Source of the DNA: Cytophagaceae bacterium UBA7467
Lineage (GTDB): Bacteria; Bacteroidota; Bacteroidia; Cytophagales; Spirosomataceae
Direction of reading: 5' to 3'
Length of the DNA stretch: 64,000 nucleotides
NCBI GenBank assembly: GCA_002479785.1
Contig: DLPD01000005.1
Coordinates: 62,001-126,000 of the forward strand
Numbering within the stretch: position 1 is the stretch's first letter; each line of letters opens with the position of its first letter. Below, piece after piece: positions 8,592 to 16,912 of this stretch. The translations under genes were made by a program, and so were the position numbers. The notes under the pieces are model-generated. The model was not told the origin of the DNA. It was given only the letters and a program-made list of their open reading frames with translations, and ran no database searches.

Positions 8592-9845
8592 TTATTCAAA
8601 AGTGGTGTATGCTTCTACTCCAAACTCAACGGCATCAATCCCCGCAGATTCTGCTTTGTGGCTCAAACGAATACCCATCGTCTTTTTCAATACCATGAAA
8701 ATTGCATAGGTTGTGGCAAAGGAGAATACACTAATGACAGAAACACCGATTAATTGCGTAAGGAACTGTGCGCTTTCGCCCGTAATGAATAAGCCATTCT
8801 TTTGAGAGAATAAACCTACAGCAATGGTGCCAAAGAATCCGTTTACTCCGTGTACCGCAACCGCACCCACGGGATCATCCACTTTCATTTTATCCACGAC
8901 TACTACAGCGATATCGACAATCGTACCAGCGATGAAACCAATGATTAGGGCAGAATTCGGTGAAACCACATTGCAACCCGCTGTGATGGCCACTAAACCA
9001 GCCAAAACACCGTTAATCACCATCGTAATATCCACTTTCTTATAACGAATAAACGTGTATAACATCGTGGCAATACCACCGGCAGCTGACGCAAGGAAGG
9101 TATTAGTCGCTACAGAACCGATTAGATCCCATTTGCCCACGGCTCCTAAGGTAGAACCTGGATTGAATCCAAACCATCCAAACCAAAGGATAAAGGCACC
9201 TACCGCTGATAAAGTTAAGTTATGCCCTGGAATCGCATTGGCTGTTCCGTCTTCGTTGTATTTACCTAAACGAGGACCTAAAACGATCGCACCTGCTAAT
9301 GCAGCAAAACCACCCATAGCGTGAATGGCAGCTGATCCAGCGAAGTCGTTAAATCCGCGTAAGGCTAACCAGCCGTTTGGATTCCAAACCCAATTAGCTG
9401 CAAGCGGATATAATACCGCACTAAAAATAGCAACATAAATGGCATAAGACCACATCTTCATGCGTTCTGCGACACCACCCGAAACGATAGAAATAGCCGC
9501 AACTGCAAAACCCATTTGAATGAACCAGAAAAGAGAATTAGAGATAGTTAAACCAAGCCCTAAATCACCCTCCATTATTCCGGTGTCAAAAGCCCAGTAG
9601 CCATTGGATTTACCATAAGCAATCCCGAATCCGACTAAATAAAAGGCAACACCACCGAACATGATGTCGATCATTACTTTGGCAATAATACTAATGGCAT
9701 TCTTAGAACGGACGAATCCTGCTTCTAGAAGGGCAAAGCCCCCTTCCATTTGGAAAATAAGAGCGGCACATAGCGCCACCCAAACAGTGTCAATAGCGTG
9801 TGTGAGTTCCACTTGCTGAGCAGCAAGCGTGGCAGTTTCATTCAT
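8592..9845 (-). CDS. amt: Ammonium transporter
   Basis: A polytopic inner-membrane protein of the Amt/MEP/Rh family that conducts ammonium into the cell. From the preferred start it has 417 residues and about 11-12 hydrophobic segments. Family hallmarks include FALLEAGFVRSKN near the N-terminus, the GGFAALAGAIVLGPRLGKY block, FNPGS, and two pore histidines in the HAMGG and HGVNG contexts. An ATG at 9911 would add 22 residues; I prefer 9845 because a TAnnTTTG element lies at 9879-9886 and residues after it read as a normal Amt N-terminus. glnB follows 18 bases downstream. Confidence 0.95.
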   Translation of the reverse strand: MNETATLAAQQVELTHAIDTVWVALCAALIFQMEGGFALLEAGFVRSKNAISIIAKVMIDIMFGGVAFYLVGFGIAYGKSNGYWAFDTGIMEGDLGLGLTISNSLFWFIQMGFAVAAISIVSGGVAERMKMWSYAIYVAIFSAVLYPLAANWVWNPNGWLALRGFNDFAGSAAIHAMGGFAALAGAIVLGPRLGKYNEDGTANAIPGHNLTLSAVGAFILWFGWFGFNPGSTLGAVGKWDLIGSVATNTFLASAAGGIATMLYTFIRYKKVDITMVINGVLAGLVAITAGCNVVSPNSALIIGFIAGTIVDIAVVVVDKMKVDDPVGAVAVHGVNGFFGTIAVGLFSQKNGLFITGESAQFLTQLIGVSVISVFSFATTYAIFMVLKKTMGIRLSHKAESAGIDAVEFGVEAYTTFE

Positions 9846-9878
9846 GGTTTTGTGTTTTGTATATAATGCTTGTTGCTT

Positions 9879-9886
9879 CAAAAATA
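9879..9886 (-). promoter_or_regulatory. Candidate -7 element for amt-glnB
   Basis: On the minus strand this reads TATTTTTG, matching TAnnTTTG. It would place the transcript start near 9872, downstream of the longer possible amt start at 9911 and upstream of the ATG at 9845. The nearest TTG is about 22 bases upstream, slightly too far, so confidence is limited. Confidence 0.4.
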
Positions 9887-9948
9887 CAAAACGATTTGGA
9901 ATATTCTGCAATTAGATGGAACTTTAACATCGTACAAAAACCTATATT

Positions 9949-11838
9949 ATGAAGAAAATGATTGCACTTGCGTGCTTAAGTTTAGGCTTAAGTTTCGTTT
10001 CATCAGCACAAAATCCATCCATTATTCCTATCCCTTCGAAAGCCGTTTATCCTGCGGGGAAATTCAGTTTGCCCAGTTCTATTGTTATTTCTGGTCCGGC
10101 CGATGCCCAGTTGAAAGTAGGTTATACGACTTTAGTTACTAAATTAAAAAATGCCACCGGGCGCAGTGTTACCTTTAAAAATACCGGTTCTGCAGCGATT
10201 CAATTGCAAATCGTGAATAACACCACTCTAGGTGCTGAAGGTTATGTATTGCAGGTGAATGGAAAAGGGGTAATAATTAAGGCCAATAAGTCTGCAGGAT
10301 TGTTCTACGGGATTCAAACGTTATTGCAATTATTGCCTAAGGAAATTGAATCTAAGGCAGTCGTAAAAGGGGTCAATTGGTCTATTCCATACGCCCAAAT
10401 CACGGATACACCTCGCTTTGCATGGCGTGGTCAAATGTTTGATGTGGCTCGTCACTTCTTTACAAAAGAAGAAGTAAAGCAATTTATCGATGATATGGTG
10501 GAGTACAAATACAATATTTTACATTTCCACTTAACAGATGATGAGGGTTGGAGAATCGAGATTAAGTCTTATCCTAACTTAACGAAGAAAGGGGCTTATA
10601 ATGTGAAGAAAGTAGGTCGATTTACGACTTTTTCTAAGCCTGAGCCTAATGAGCCACGTAATTACGGTGGTTTTTACACGCAAGAGGATATCAAGGAATT
10701 GGTGAAATATGCCCAAGATCGTTTTGTTAATATTGTACCGGAGGTGGATGTGCCTGGACACTCTATGGCGGCCGTAGCCTCTTATCCAGAGCTTTCATGT
10801 ACACCTGGTGCTGATAAATACGAGGTGATTTCAGGCGAGCCATTTATCGATTGGTCTCACGGACATCCAGAAGCTTTACTGGACAATACGCTATGTCCGG
10901 CTAATGAGAAAGTATATACATTCTTAGACAAAGTAATGGGTGAGGTTGCTAGTCTATTTCCCTATGAATATATCCACATGGGAGGAGATGAGTGCCCTAA
11001 GAACTATTGGGATAAGAATCCAGAGATTTTGGCCTTGAGAGCACGCGAAGGATTAAAAAATTCACAGGAGGTACAGGCTTATTTTGTACGTCGTTTAGAA
11101 AAGATTATTGCCTCTAAAGGTAAGCGAATGCTGGGTTGGGATGAAATTTTAGAGGGTGGTGGATTGCCTAAAGGAACGGCGGTAATGTCTTGGCGTGGTA
11201 TTAAAGGCGGCGTAGAGGCAGCTCAATTAGGTCATGAAGTGGTTATGACGCCTAATGATAATGTGTATGTGGATTTAATGCAAGGAGATCGTGCACTGGA
11301 GCCACCGGTTTACAGAACCGTTCGTTTAACGGATTCCTATGCTTTTAATCCTGTTCCAGCTGGAGTTGATGCGAAGTTAGTGAAGGGTGGTCAGGCGAAT
11401 ATGTGGTCAGAGCAATTGTTCAACTACCGTCATTTGCAATACATGATGTGGCCTCGGGCGCTTGCTATCTCTGAGTCTCTTTGGTCTCCTAATGAGAATA
11501 AGAATTGGGATAATTTCATAAGCCGCGTAGAGGACCACATGGCTCGTTTTGACGTGGCAGATAAGAAATATGCTCCATCGATGTATGAGGCGATTGTGAA
11601 CGTAACGAAGAATGCGAAAGGAGAATTATTTGTGGAATTGAAAAACGAAATTTCAGGATTAACCATTCATTATAGTTTTGATAACTCTTATCCAGATAAC
11701 CATTATCCCACTGCATTAGGGTTAATTGCTGTACCTAAGGATGCAGAATTGATGCGTATCGTATCATATCGAGGAAATAAAATGCTAGGTCGTACGATGA
11801 ACATTTCGCGCGCGGACTTAGAAAAAAGAGCTAAATAA
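9949..11838 (+). CDS. Beta-N-acetylhexosaminidase, glycoside hydrolase family 20
   Basis: 629 residues with a signal peptide (about 1-20, cleavage near SSAQ). It releases terminal GlcNAc/GalNAc from chitin or glycan fragments by substrate-assisted catalysis. A GH20b-type N-terminal domain (about 25-145) precedes the TIM barrel, which opens with RFAWRGQMFDVARHFF. The catalytic Asp-Glu pair is at 347-348 in HMGGDE. The barrel contains the usual Trp-rich end (WGWDE-like and NMWSEQL segments), and the C-terminal 100 residues form a small extra domain. The next gene, a nuclease, starts on the last base of the stop codon. The product is likely periplasmic. Confidence 0.94.
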   Translation: MKKMIALACLSLGLSFVSSAQNPSIIPIPSKAVYPAGKFSLPSSIVISGPADAQLKVGYTTLVTKLKNATGRSVTFKNTGSAAIQLQIVNNTTLGAEGYVLQVNGKGVIIKANKSAGLFYGIQTLLQLLPKEIESKAVVKGVNWSIPYAQITDTPRFAWRGQMFDVARHFFTKEEVKQFIDDMVEYKYNILHFHLTDDEGWRIEIKSYPNLTKKGAYNVKKVGRFTTFSKPEPNEPRNYGGFYTQEDIKELVKYAQDRFVNIVPEVDVPGHSMAAVASYPELSCTPGADKYEVISGEPFIDWSHGHPEALLDNTLCPANEKVYTFLDKVMGEVASLFPYEYIHMGGDECPKNYWDKNPEILALRAREGLKNSQEVQAYFVRRLEKIIASKGKRMLGWDEILEGGGLPKGTAVMSWRGIKGGVEAAQLGHEVVMTPNDNVYVDLMQGDRALEPPVYRTVRLTDSYAFNPVPAGVDAKLVKGGQANMWSEQLFNYRHLQYMMWPRALAISESLWSPNENKNWDNFISRVEDHMARFDVADKKYAPSMYEAIVNVTKNAKGELFVELKNEISGLTIHYSFDNSYPDNHYPTALGLIAVPKDAELMRIVSYRGNKMLGRTMNISRADLEKRAK

Positions 11839-12497
11839 TGCTTTTAAACCTTATTTTTAGTGTACTATTGTCAGTAGGGGTGCCCAATATTTCGGGCGCC
11901 TCTTCTGCTTCTACGACGAATTACCTATCGGTGAAGAAAGGGTATGTCATGTCCTATAATGGGGTAGAAGGACGTGCGAATTGGGTGGGGTGGACGCTAA
12001 AAGCAAGTGATGTAGGCTCTGTAGATCGTACGAATCGTTTTATTCAAGATGAATCTTTTCCTCGAGGCTTTAAAATAATAGATGAGAAAGATTACGCTCA
12101 CTCAGGTTATGATCGAGGGCATTTGTGTAATTCAGAGGATCGAACTGCTGCACAGTATCTGAATGAAGAAACCTTTTTAATGTCCAATATGATTCCGCAA
12201 AAGCCAGAATTAAATAGAGGCCCCTTTAAATTGCTGGAGGAATATTGTCGCAAACTTGCGATCAAAAAAGGACAAAATTTATTGATTTACGCTGGTGGAA
12301 TCGGGGCAAAAGATCGCTTATTTTCAGGAGTCATCGTTCCAGCCTATTGCTGGAAAGTAGTGTATACACCAGACAAAATCTGGTGTGTACTTTTTCCTAA
12401 TGCAACTGCATTGAATAAAAACTGGCAGTCTTACGCGGTACCTTTAGAAATCTTAGAAAAAATGACTGGCTTTCGCTTTCCAAGAAAACTACCGTAA
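11838..12497 (+). CDS. DNA/RNA non-specific endonuclease (NUC1/EndoG type), probably secreted
   Basis: 219 residues with an N-terminal hydrophobic segment (about 1-20) consistent with export. The beta-beta-alpha metal nuclease motif DRGH is at 92-95 and is followed by SEDRTA and the NMIPQ...N segment that supplies the Mg-binding Asn, as in Serratia nuclease and EndoG. It should degrade single- and double-stranded nucleic acids outside the cytoplasm, perhaps for phosphate or nucleotide scavenging. The start codon overlaps the stop of the GH20 gene (TAATG). The 3' end overlaps the convergent GH88 gene by 9 bases. Confidence 0.9.
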   Translation: MLLNLIFSVLLSVGVPNISGASSASTTNYLSVKKGYVMSYNGVEGRANWVGWTLKASDVGSVDRTNRFIQDESFPRGFKIIDEKDYAHSGYDRGHLCNSEDRTAAQYLNEETFLMSNMIPQKPELNRGPFKLLEEYCRKLAIKKGQNLLIYAGGIGAKDRLFSGVIVPAYCWKVVYTPDKIWCVLFPNATALNKNWQSYAVPLEILEKMTGFRFPRKLP

Positions 12498-14354
12498 CAT
12501 ATAAATGGCTAATTTCTTAGCTGCTAAGAAATTCTCATATTCTAAAGGCGTTCTACGGTTATTCGTATATTCAGTATACAACCAAGGATCACCTAGAGCA
12601 AATACTTTCCCTTTTCCTACTTTTGCCGTTGCCATCACCACATGACCTAGGTGGTACACTAATGGCTTTGCATTACCACTTAACTTAAGCGTTGTAATCT
12701 CTTTGATATAGACTTTTTTAATGGGGTCAAATACTTCGTTTCCTGCAGGAATTAACACAGCGCCTTGTTCCCAGTTGCGTCCTTGAACAAAGTTCAGGTT
12801 AGGTGCGCTGAATTCGATGCCAAAACGTTTGGCCAATAGGTTAAACTGTGGAATTTCGCAGTTCGTCGTATCGTTTGCGAGTAAAATCAAATTTCCACCT
12901 GCCTTCACCCAAGCCTCAATTTCATCCGCCGCTTTTGCCGTCATGAAATTAGGTATTGCTGTTTCCTTGTAGCTATCTGGATCTACAATGATGTAAACGG
13001 AAGCTCCTTTCAGATTCTCCCGTGTAGGAGAAACGCCTAAAGTGTCCAAACTTGCCCCTAATTGTTCGAATTGAATACCCCATTGATTAAAGCCAGAGTC
13101 TTTGCGATCTTCCCAGGTATAGTGGAAACGATTGCCATTTTTGGTCTCGTGGTTAAAGAAATAGTCTAAAACTACTTTTTTGCCTGCTCCTATGTGTAAT
13201 TCTTTCGCGATTTCCATCTCTAAAGAGGCAAGAATGAAAGGCCCTACGCCTTTCAAATCATCTGTGCGCGTAGGTTCGCTCAAATAATAGTCATACGAGC
13301 CATCGCGGTATGGTGTTCCTCCTAAACCGCCCACGCTCACCGTTTTCTCTAGATGGATGAAGCCCTCCGCGTCTTTTGTTATGAATTCTTTCAAGATACC
13401 TTTGTAGCCTTTTTCAGCCTTTGCAAGAAAGGCAGCAGGCAAATAACCTTTTCTAACACCTTTGGCAAAGGCATAAACGAACATATTGGAACACGAAGCC
13501 TCGAAATAATTCCCTTTTTTACCCGGATAGCCTGGTAATTGATACCAAACACCTGAAACTGGATCCTGGATCTTAGCGATGGCGCTTGATAATTGATTTA
13601 ATTGCTGGATTAAAATGCCCCTTGAAGGATGATTCTTAGGCATATAATCTAATACATCCACTAAAGCCATCACATACCAACCCATGGAACGACCCCAAAA
13701 ATTAGGCGAATGCCCTGTTTTTTTATCTGCCCATGGTTGAGCTTTGGCTTGATCATAAGCGTGAAATAATAGACCAGTCTTAGCATCAATAGCGCCTTTG
13801 TACATTAATTGGAACTGCTTGACAATGTCTGACCAATTATCTTGTTGTGTGATTTGACCGTATTCTGCATAGAAAGGCTCTAGCATATAAAGTCCGTCTA
13901 ACCACATTTGGTTCGGGTATCTCTTTTTATGCCAAAATCCACCATCCGCATCTCTCGGTTGCTGAGAAATCTGTTTTCTTAATAGATCAGCGGCTTTTTT
14001 GTAGCGCTCGTCCCCTAGTTCTTGGTATAGGTAGAGGAGCATTCTGCCAGTGGTGATATTATCTGAATTAAATTCATCGAAATGGTAGGTGCGAATGTTT
14101 CCATTGGCATCCACAAAACTGTCGATGTTCTTTTTAATGTAGTTAAAGTAGGTAGCGTCCCCGGTTCTTTGGTAGACATGTTCCAAAGCCTTTAATATTA
14201 ATCCTTGCTCATAATCCCAGCCCGCCGGCTTTCCCACTTTCACGGAGATAGAATCAGGATGCGTGTGCATAATAGACTTTGCCATTAACTCAGCATAGTT
14301 TTGGGCGCTTACAGCAGTGCTTAACCCCAATAAAAGAACGATCAGTTTTTTCAT
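12489..14354 (-). CDS. Glycoside hydrolase family 88/105 unsaturated uronyl hydrolase with C-terminal DUF4350-like domain
   Basis: 621 residues from the ATG at 14354, which gives a clean signal peptide (about 1-17, STAVSAQ). A start at 14456 would add 34 unrelated residues, so I reject it. Residues 20 to about 370 form the six-hairpin barrel of GH88/GH105, enzymes that hydrate and cleave the unsaturated uronic acid left by pectate or rhamnogalacturonan lyases. Conserved parts are HFDEFNSDN (91-99), WLDGLYML (151-158) and FWGRSMGWY (219-227). From about 375 on, a second Rossmann-like domain resembles DUF4350/glutamine-amidotransferase-like sequences. kduI lies upstream with a 1-base gap, so the pair should act in sequence on oligogalacturonides. 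Confidence 0.9.
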   Translation of the reverse strand: MKKLIVLLLGLSTAVSAQNYAELMAKSIMHTHPDSISVKVGKPAGWDYEQGLILKALEHVYQRTGDATYFNYIKKNIDSFVDANGNIRTYHFDEFNSDNITTGRMLLYLYQELGDERYKKAADLLRKQISQQPRDADGGFWHKKRYPNQMWLDGLYMLEPFYAEYGQITQQDNWSDIVKQFQLMYKGAIDAKTGLLFHAYDQAKAQPWADKKTGHSPNFWGRSMGWYVMALVDVLDYMPKNHPSRGILIQQLNQLSSAIAKIQDPVSGVWYQLPGYPGKKGNYFEASCSNMFVYAFAKGVRKGYLPAAFLAKAEKGYKGILKEFITKDAEGFIHLEKTVSVGGLGGTPYRDGSYDYYLSEPTRTDDLKGVGPFILASLEMEIAKELHIGAGKKVVLDYFFNHETKNGNRFHYTWEDRKDSGFNQWGIQFEQLGASLDTLGVSPTRENLKGASVYIIVDPDSYKETAIPNFMTAKAADEIEAWVKAGGNLILLANDTTNCEIPQFNLLAKRFGIEFSAPNLNFVQGRNWEQGAVLIPAGNEVFDPIKKVYIKEITTLKLSGNAKPLVYHLGHVVMATAKVGKGKVFALGDPWLYTEYTNNRRTPLEYENFLAAKKLAIYMLR

Positions 14355-14355
14355 C

Positions 14356-15186
14356 TTAACGTAGTTCAGAAATTTCAGCAAAATCCATATCTGTATAATC
14401 CTTGTTCTCACCCGCCATTCCCCAAATAAAGGAATAGTTCTTCGTACCTGAACCACTGTGAATTGACCATGGCGGGGAAATAACTGCCTGGTGGTTATGC
14501 ACCCAAATATGCTTGGTTTCAGTTGTTTCGCCCATTAAATGCAATACGGCATGGCCTGGTGTTACATCAAAATACAAATAAGCTTCCATTCTGCGGTCGT
14601 GAACGTGTGCCGGCATGGTATTCCAAACGGAACCTGGTTCTAAAATGGTTAATCCCATCACTAATTGACATGATTGGATACCCTCATTATGAATGTATTT
14701 GTAAATTGTGCGGTGATTTGATGTCTCTAGACTTCCCAATACTACTGTGGTCACCTGCTCGCGATCAAGTTTTGCGTTGGGGTAATTCGCATGTGCTGGA
14801 GACGATAAAAGATAGAATTGCGCTGGATTTTCACTAGAAGCAGAACTAAAACTGACTTCTTTTACACCTCGACCTACATAAACTGCTCCCAATTTATCAA
14901 TGGTAAATGACTCGCCATCTGCTGTCACAGTTCCTTTTCCCCCTACATTAATAACGCCTAGTTCGCGTCTCTCTAGGAAGAAATTAGCGCGTAATTTTTC
15001 TGGATTGGGTAGGTGCAATGTGTTCAAAACAGGCATGGCTCCTCCTATGATCATGCGATCATAAATAGTATAGGTTAATTGAATTTGGTCTGCGTGAAAG
15101 ATTTTCTCAATTAAGAAATTATCTCGGATTTCTTGGTTTGTAAAAGTGGAAACCTCTTTTCGGCTCGCCTCAAATCTATAGTCCAT
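14356..15186 (-). CDS. kduI: 5-dehydro-4-deoxy-D-glucuronate isomerase
   Basis: 276 residues, close to the E. coli KduI length. It isomerises 5-keto-4-deoxyuronate, the product of unsaturated uronyl hydrolases, to 2,5-diketo-3-deoxygluconate for entry into the KDG pathway. The bicupin metal site is complete: H194, H196 and E201 in the HVHDRRME motif, and H243 in the SIHSG segment. The gene lies directly upstream of the GH88/105 hydrolase, whose product it would consume. No kduD, kdgK or kdgA is in the window. Confidence 0.95.
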   Translation of the reverse strand: MDYRFEASRKEVSTFTNQEIRDNFLIEKIFHADQIQLTYTIYDRMIIGGAMPVLNTLHLPNPEKLRANFFLERRELGVINVGGKGTVTADGESFTIDKLGAVYVGRGVKEVSFSSASSENPAQFYLLSSPAHANYPNAKLDREQVTTVVLGSLETSNHRTIYKYIHNEGIQSCQLVMGLTILEPGSVWNTMPAHVHDRRMEAYLYFDVTPGHAVLHLMGETTETKHIWVHNHQAVISPPWSIHSGSGTKNYSFIWGMAGENKDYTDMDFAEISELR

Positions 15187-15250
15187 TCGGTATGTTTTTT
15201 TATTTTTAAAGCGCTTTTGCGCTTAATTCTACTGTATATTTACACGTTTT

Positions 15251-15958
15251 ATGCTAAAAGAGTTCCCATATTCCCTCGCTCATTTCCTCCTGTCGATTGG
15301 TTTTCAATCAGCTGGAGAAAACGTTTGGCAACACGAAGCCTCCAAGGTACGTGTGGCAGCTATGCCTTCTGAAAGCCAATCTGGGGATATTTGCATAGGA
15401 GAGGATCAATGGTTATCGAGACGAGATTCGATTGAGAAAGCCTTGATCGCACGTGTAATACCTTTGCGTTCTGTTTTTGCGCGTGATACACGAATAGTGA
15501 CTATAGATTCGGATACGGCAAGGATTTTTTTGCAAAATGAACATGTGAAGGGTTTTTTAAAAGGATCTAGCTACTTAGGTTGTATCGTTCCACCGCATCG
15601 AGTTTTTCGTGGGATTGAAAGTACGTATATATTCAAAGGAAATCCATTAATAGGGGTAGCGGTTTTTGGGAAATCATTGGTCATGAAAGAGCCAGGCTTG
15701 GAAGGTTGTTTGTCAGGCGAGCTCATCGAAATGGCGACTTTATCTAGCATTCGGCTCGTAGGAGGTTTGACGAAATTCCTGCAGGCTTACAAAGATTTGC
15801 ATCCAGAAACGCATAATGTAATGACCTATGTGGACAAGGAATGGAATAGGGGAAACGGTTTTTTATCTGTGGGTTTTGCCAAAATAGGAGAGACGGCCCC
15901 CATTCAGGTGGGTAATCGAATGAATAAGGGAAATTTGAAATTGCGTTATGTCTACTGA
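15251..15958 (+). CDS. Uncharacterised protein overlapping miaA
   Basis: 235 residues with no signal peptide and no membrane segment, so cytosolic. I do not recognise a named family. The centre carries an FLKGSSYLG-like turn and a VPPHRVFRG segment (about 117-125). The C-terminal half resembles GNAT-fold-like sequences with a 'VDKEWNRGNGFLSVGF' stretch (about 193-208), a pattern I associate with uncharacterised phage- and plasmid-borne proteins. Its stop lies 11 bases inside miaA, so the two are co-transcribed and probably translationally coupled. A link to tRNA modification is only suggested by that overlap. Confidence 0.7.
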   Translation: MLKEFPYSLAHFLLSIGFQSAGENVWQHEASKVRVAAMPSESQSGDICIGEDQWLSRRDSIEKALIARVIPLRSVFARDTRIVTIDSDTARIFLQNEHVKGFLKGSSYLGCIVPPHRVFRGIESTYIFKGNPLIGVAVFGKSLVMKEPGLEGCLSGELIEMATLSSIRLVGGLTKFLQAYKDLHPETHNVMTYVDKEWNRGNGFLSVGFAKIGETAPIQVGNRMNKGNLKLRYVY

Positions 15959-16697
15959 ACAAAAGCTGATTGTTTTATTGGGTCCCACGGCGAGTGGGAA
16001 AACGGCTTTGGCGGTGGAGTTAGCCTGTGCCTTAGATGGAGAGATCATTTCAGCAGATTCTAGACAAATCTATCGCGGTCTCGACATTGGCACAGGAAAG
16101 GACTTAAAAGAGTATGGCTTTATCCCGTATCATTTAATCGATAGCCATGATATAGGAGAGGCATTTTCTGTGGCTCACTTCCAAAAGGCCGCCTTTGATG
16201 CAATCAATGATGTTTTTGCCCGAGGTAAACAGCCCATACTTTGCGGCGGAACGGGATTGTATATAGAATCATTACTAGCCAATTATCAATTTTCTCATGT
16301 GCCACATTTCTTATCGGAACCACTGGATATTCAAATTAAATACACCGTATTTGGCCTAAACCCATCTACTGAAACTAGAAGAGACAAAATAACAGCACGT
16401 TTCCAGGCAAGATTGAAAGAGGGTATGTTAGAGGAAGTGCAGCAGCTTTTATTTGATGGGGTCCATCCAGAGGAATTACGTTGGATGGGTTTGGAATACA
16501 AATGGATCGTCAATTACATTGAAGGTGTAATCAAGAAAGAGGAATTTGAAAAAGGCCTTGAAACGGCGATTCACCAATTCGCCAAACGCCAAATGACCTA
16601 TTTTAGAAAAATGGAACGAGCTGGAATTACCATTAACTGGATTCCGGATACCCTTGATTTTCAGGCTAAAAGAGATTTTGTGTTAAATTTTAGCTAA
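15948..16697 (+). CDS. miaA: tRNA dimethylallyltransferase MiaA, short form
   Basis: 249 residues, about 50 fewer than usual. MiaA transfers a dimethylallyl group to N6 of A37 in tRNAs reading UNN codons. The P-loop GPTASGKT is at 12-19, followed by DSRQIYRGLDIGTGK (about 39-53), GGTGLYIESLL, and the C-terminal QFAKRQMTYFRK motif. The segment between GLYIESLLANYQF and the ARFQARLKEGMLEEV helix is only about 30-40 residues, so the insertion region with the usual DP..A..IHP.D..R..RALE block is missing. The frame is clean, so this is not simple decay. It may be a distinct MiaA subtype or a paralogue beside a full-length copy elsewhere. Confidence 0.85.
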   Translation: MSTEQKLIVLLGPTASGKTALAVELACALDGEIISADSRQIYRGLDIGTGKDLKEYGFIPYHLIDSHDIGEAFSVAHFQKAAFDAINDVFARGKQPILCGGTGLYIESLLANYQFSHVPHFLSEPLDIQIKYTVFGLNPSTETRRDKITARFQARLKEGMLEEVQQLLFDGVHPEELRWMGLEYKWIVNYIEGVIKKEEFEKGLETAIHQFAKRQMTYFRKMERAGITINWIPDTLDFQAKRDFVLNFS

Positions 16698-16714
16698 AAA
16701 TATCTGTTTATGTA

Positions 16715-16745
16715 TTGCAAAATGTGGAAAAACGCCTTACTTTTG
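16715..16745 (+). promoter_or_regulatory. Promoter of tRNA-Ser
   Basis: TTG at 16715-16717, then 20 bases, then TACTTTTG at 16738-16745, matching the Bacteroidota pattern TTG-N19/20-TAnnTTTG. Transcription should start about 10 bases before the mature tRNA. Confidence 0.7.
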
Positions 16746-16762
16746 CAATCTCTTAAGGAGAC

Positions 16763-16850
16763 AGAGAGTTGGCAGAGTGGTCGATTGCGGCAGTCTTGAA
16801 AACTGTTGACTGTAACAGGTCCGGGGGTTCGAATCCCTCACTCTCTACCA
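16763..16850 (+). tRNA. tRNA-Ser(UGA)
   Basis: An 88-base cloverleaf folds by eye. The acceptor stem pairs 16763-16769 with 16840-16846. The anticodon stem pairs GCAGT (16790-16794) with ACTGT (16802-16806), with anticodon TGA at 16797-16799. A long variable arm follows, as expected for serine. The T arm is GGGGG-TTCGAAT-CCCTC. The terminal CCA (16848-16850) is encoded. The first acceptor pair is A-U and the discriminator is A. Confidence 0.95.
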
Positions 16851-16855
16851 GAGCG

Positions 16856-16885
16856 AAAAGCGAAACGAAAGTTTCGCTTTTTTTG
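16856..16885 (+). terminator. Intrinsic terminator after tRNA-Ser
   Basis: aaaagcgaaac (16856-16866) pairs with gtttcgctttt (16871-16881) around a GAAA tetraloop and runs into a T tract. Confidence 0.85.
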
Positions 16886-16912
16886 TTTCAGGTCATTTAA
16901 TTAAATTTCGGA

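Noticed and set aside
14355..14456. N-terminal extension of the GH88/105 gene
   Set aside because: It would overlap the kduI coding region and precede a perfect signal peptide that begins at 14354.
15948..16697. miaA as a pseudogene
   Set aside because: No stop or frameshift, and all remaining catalytic motifs are intact; an in-frame subtype is more likely than decay.
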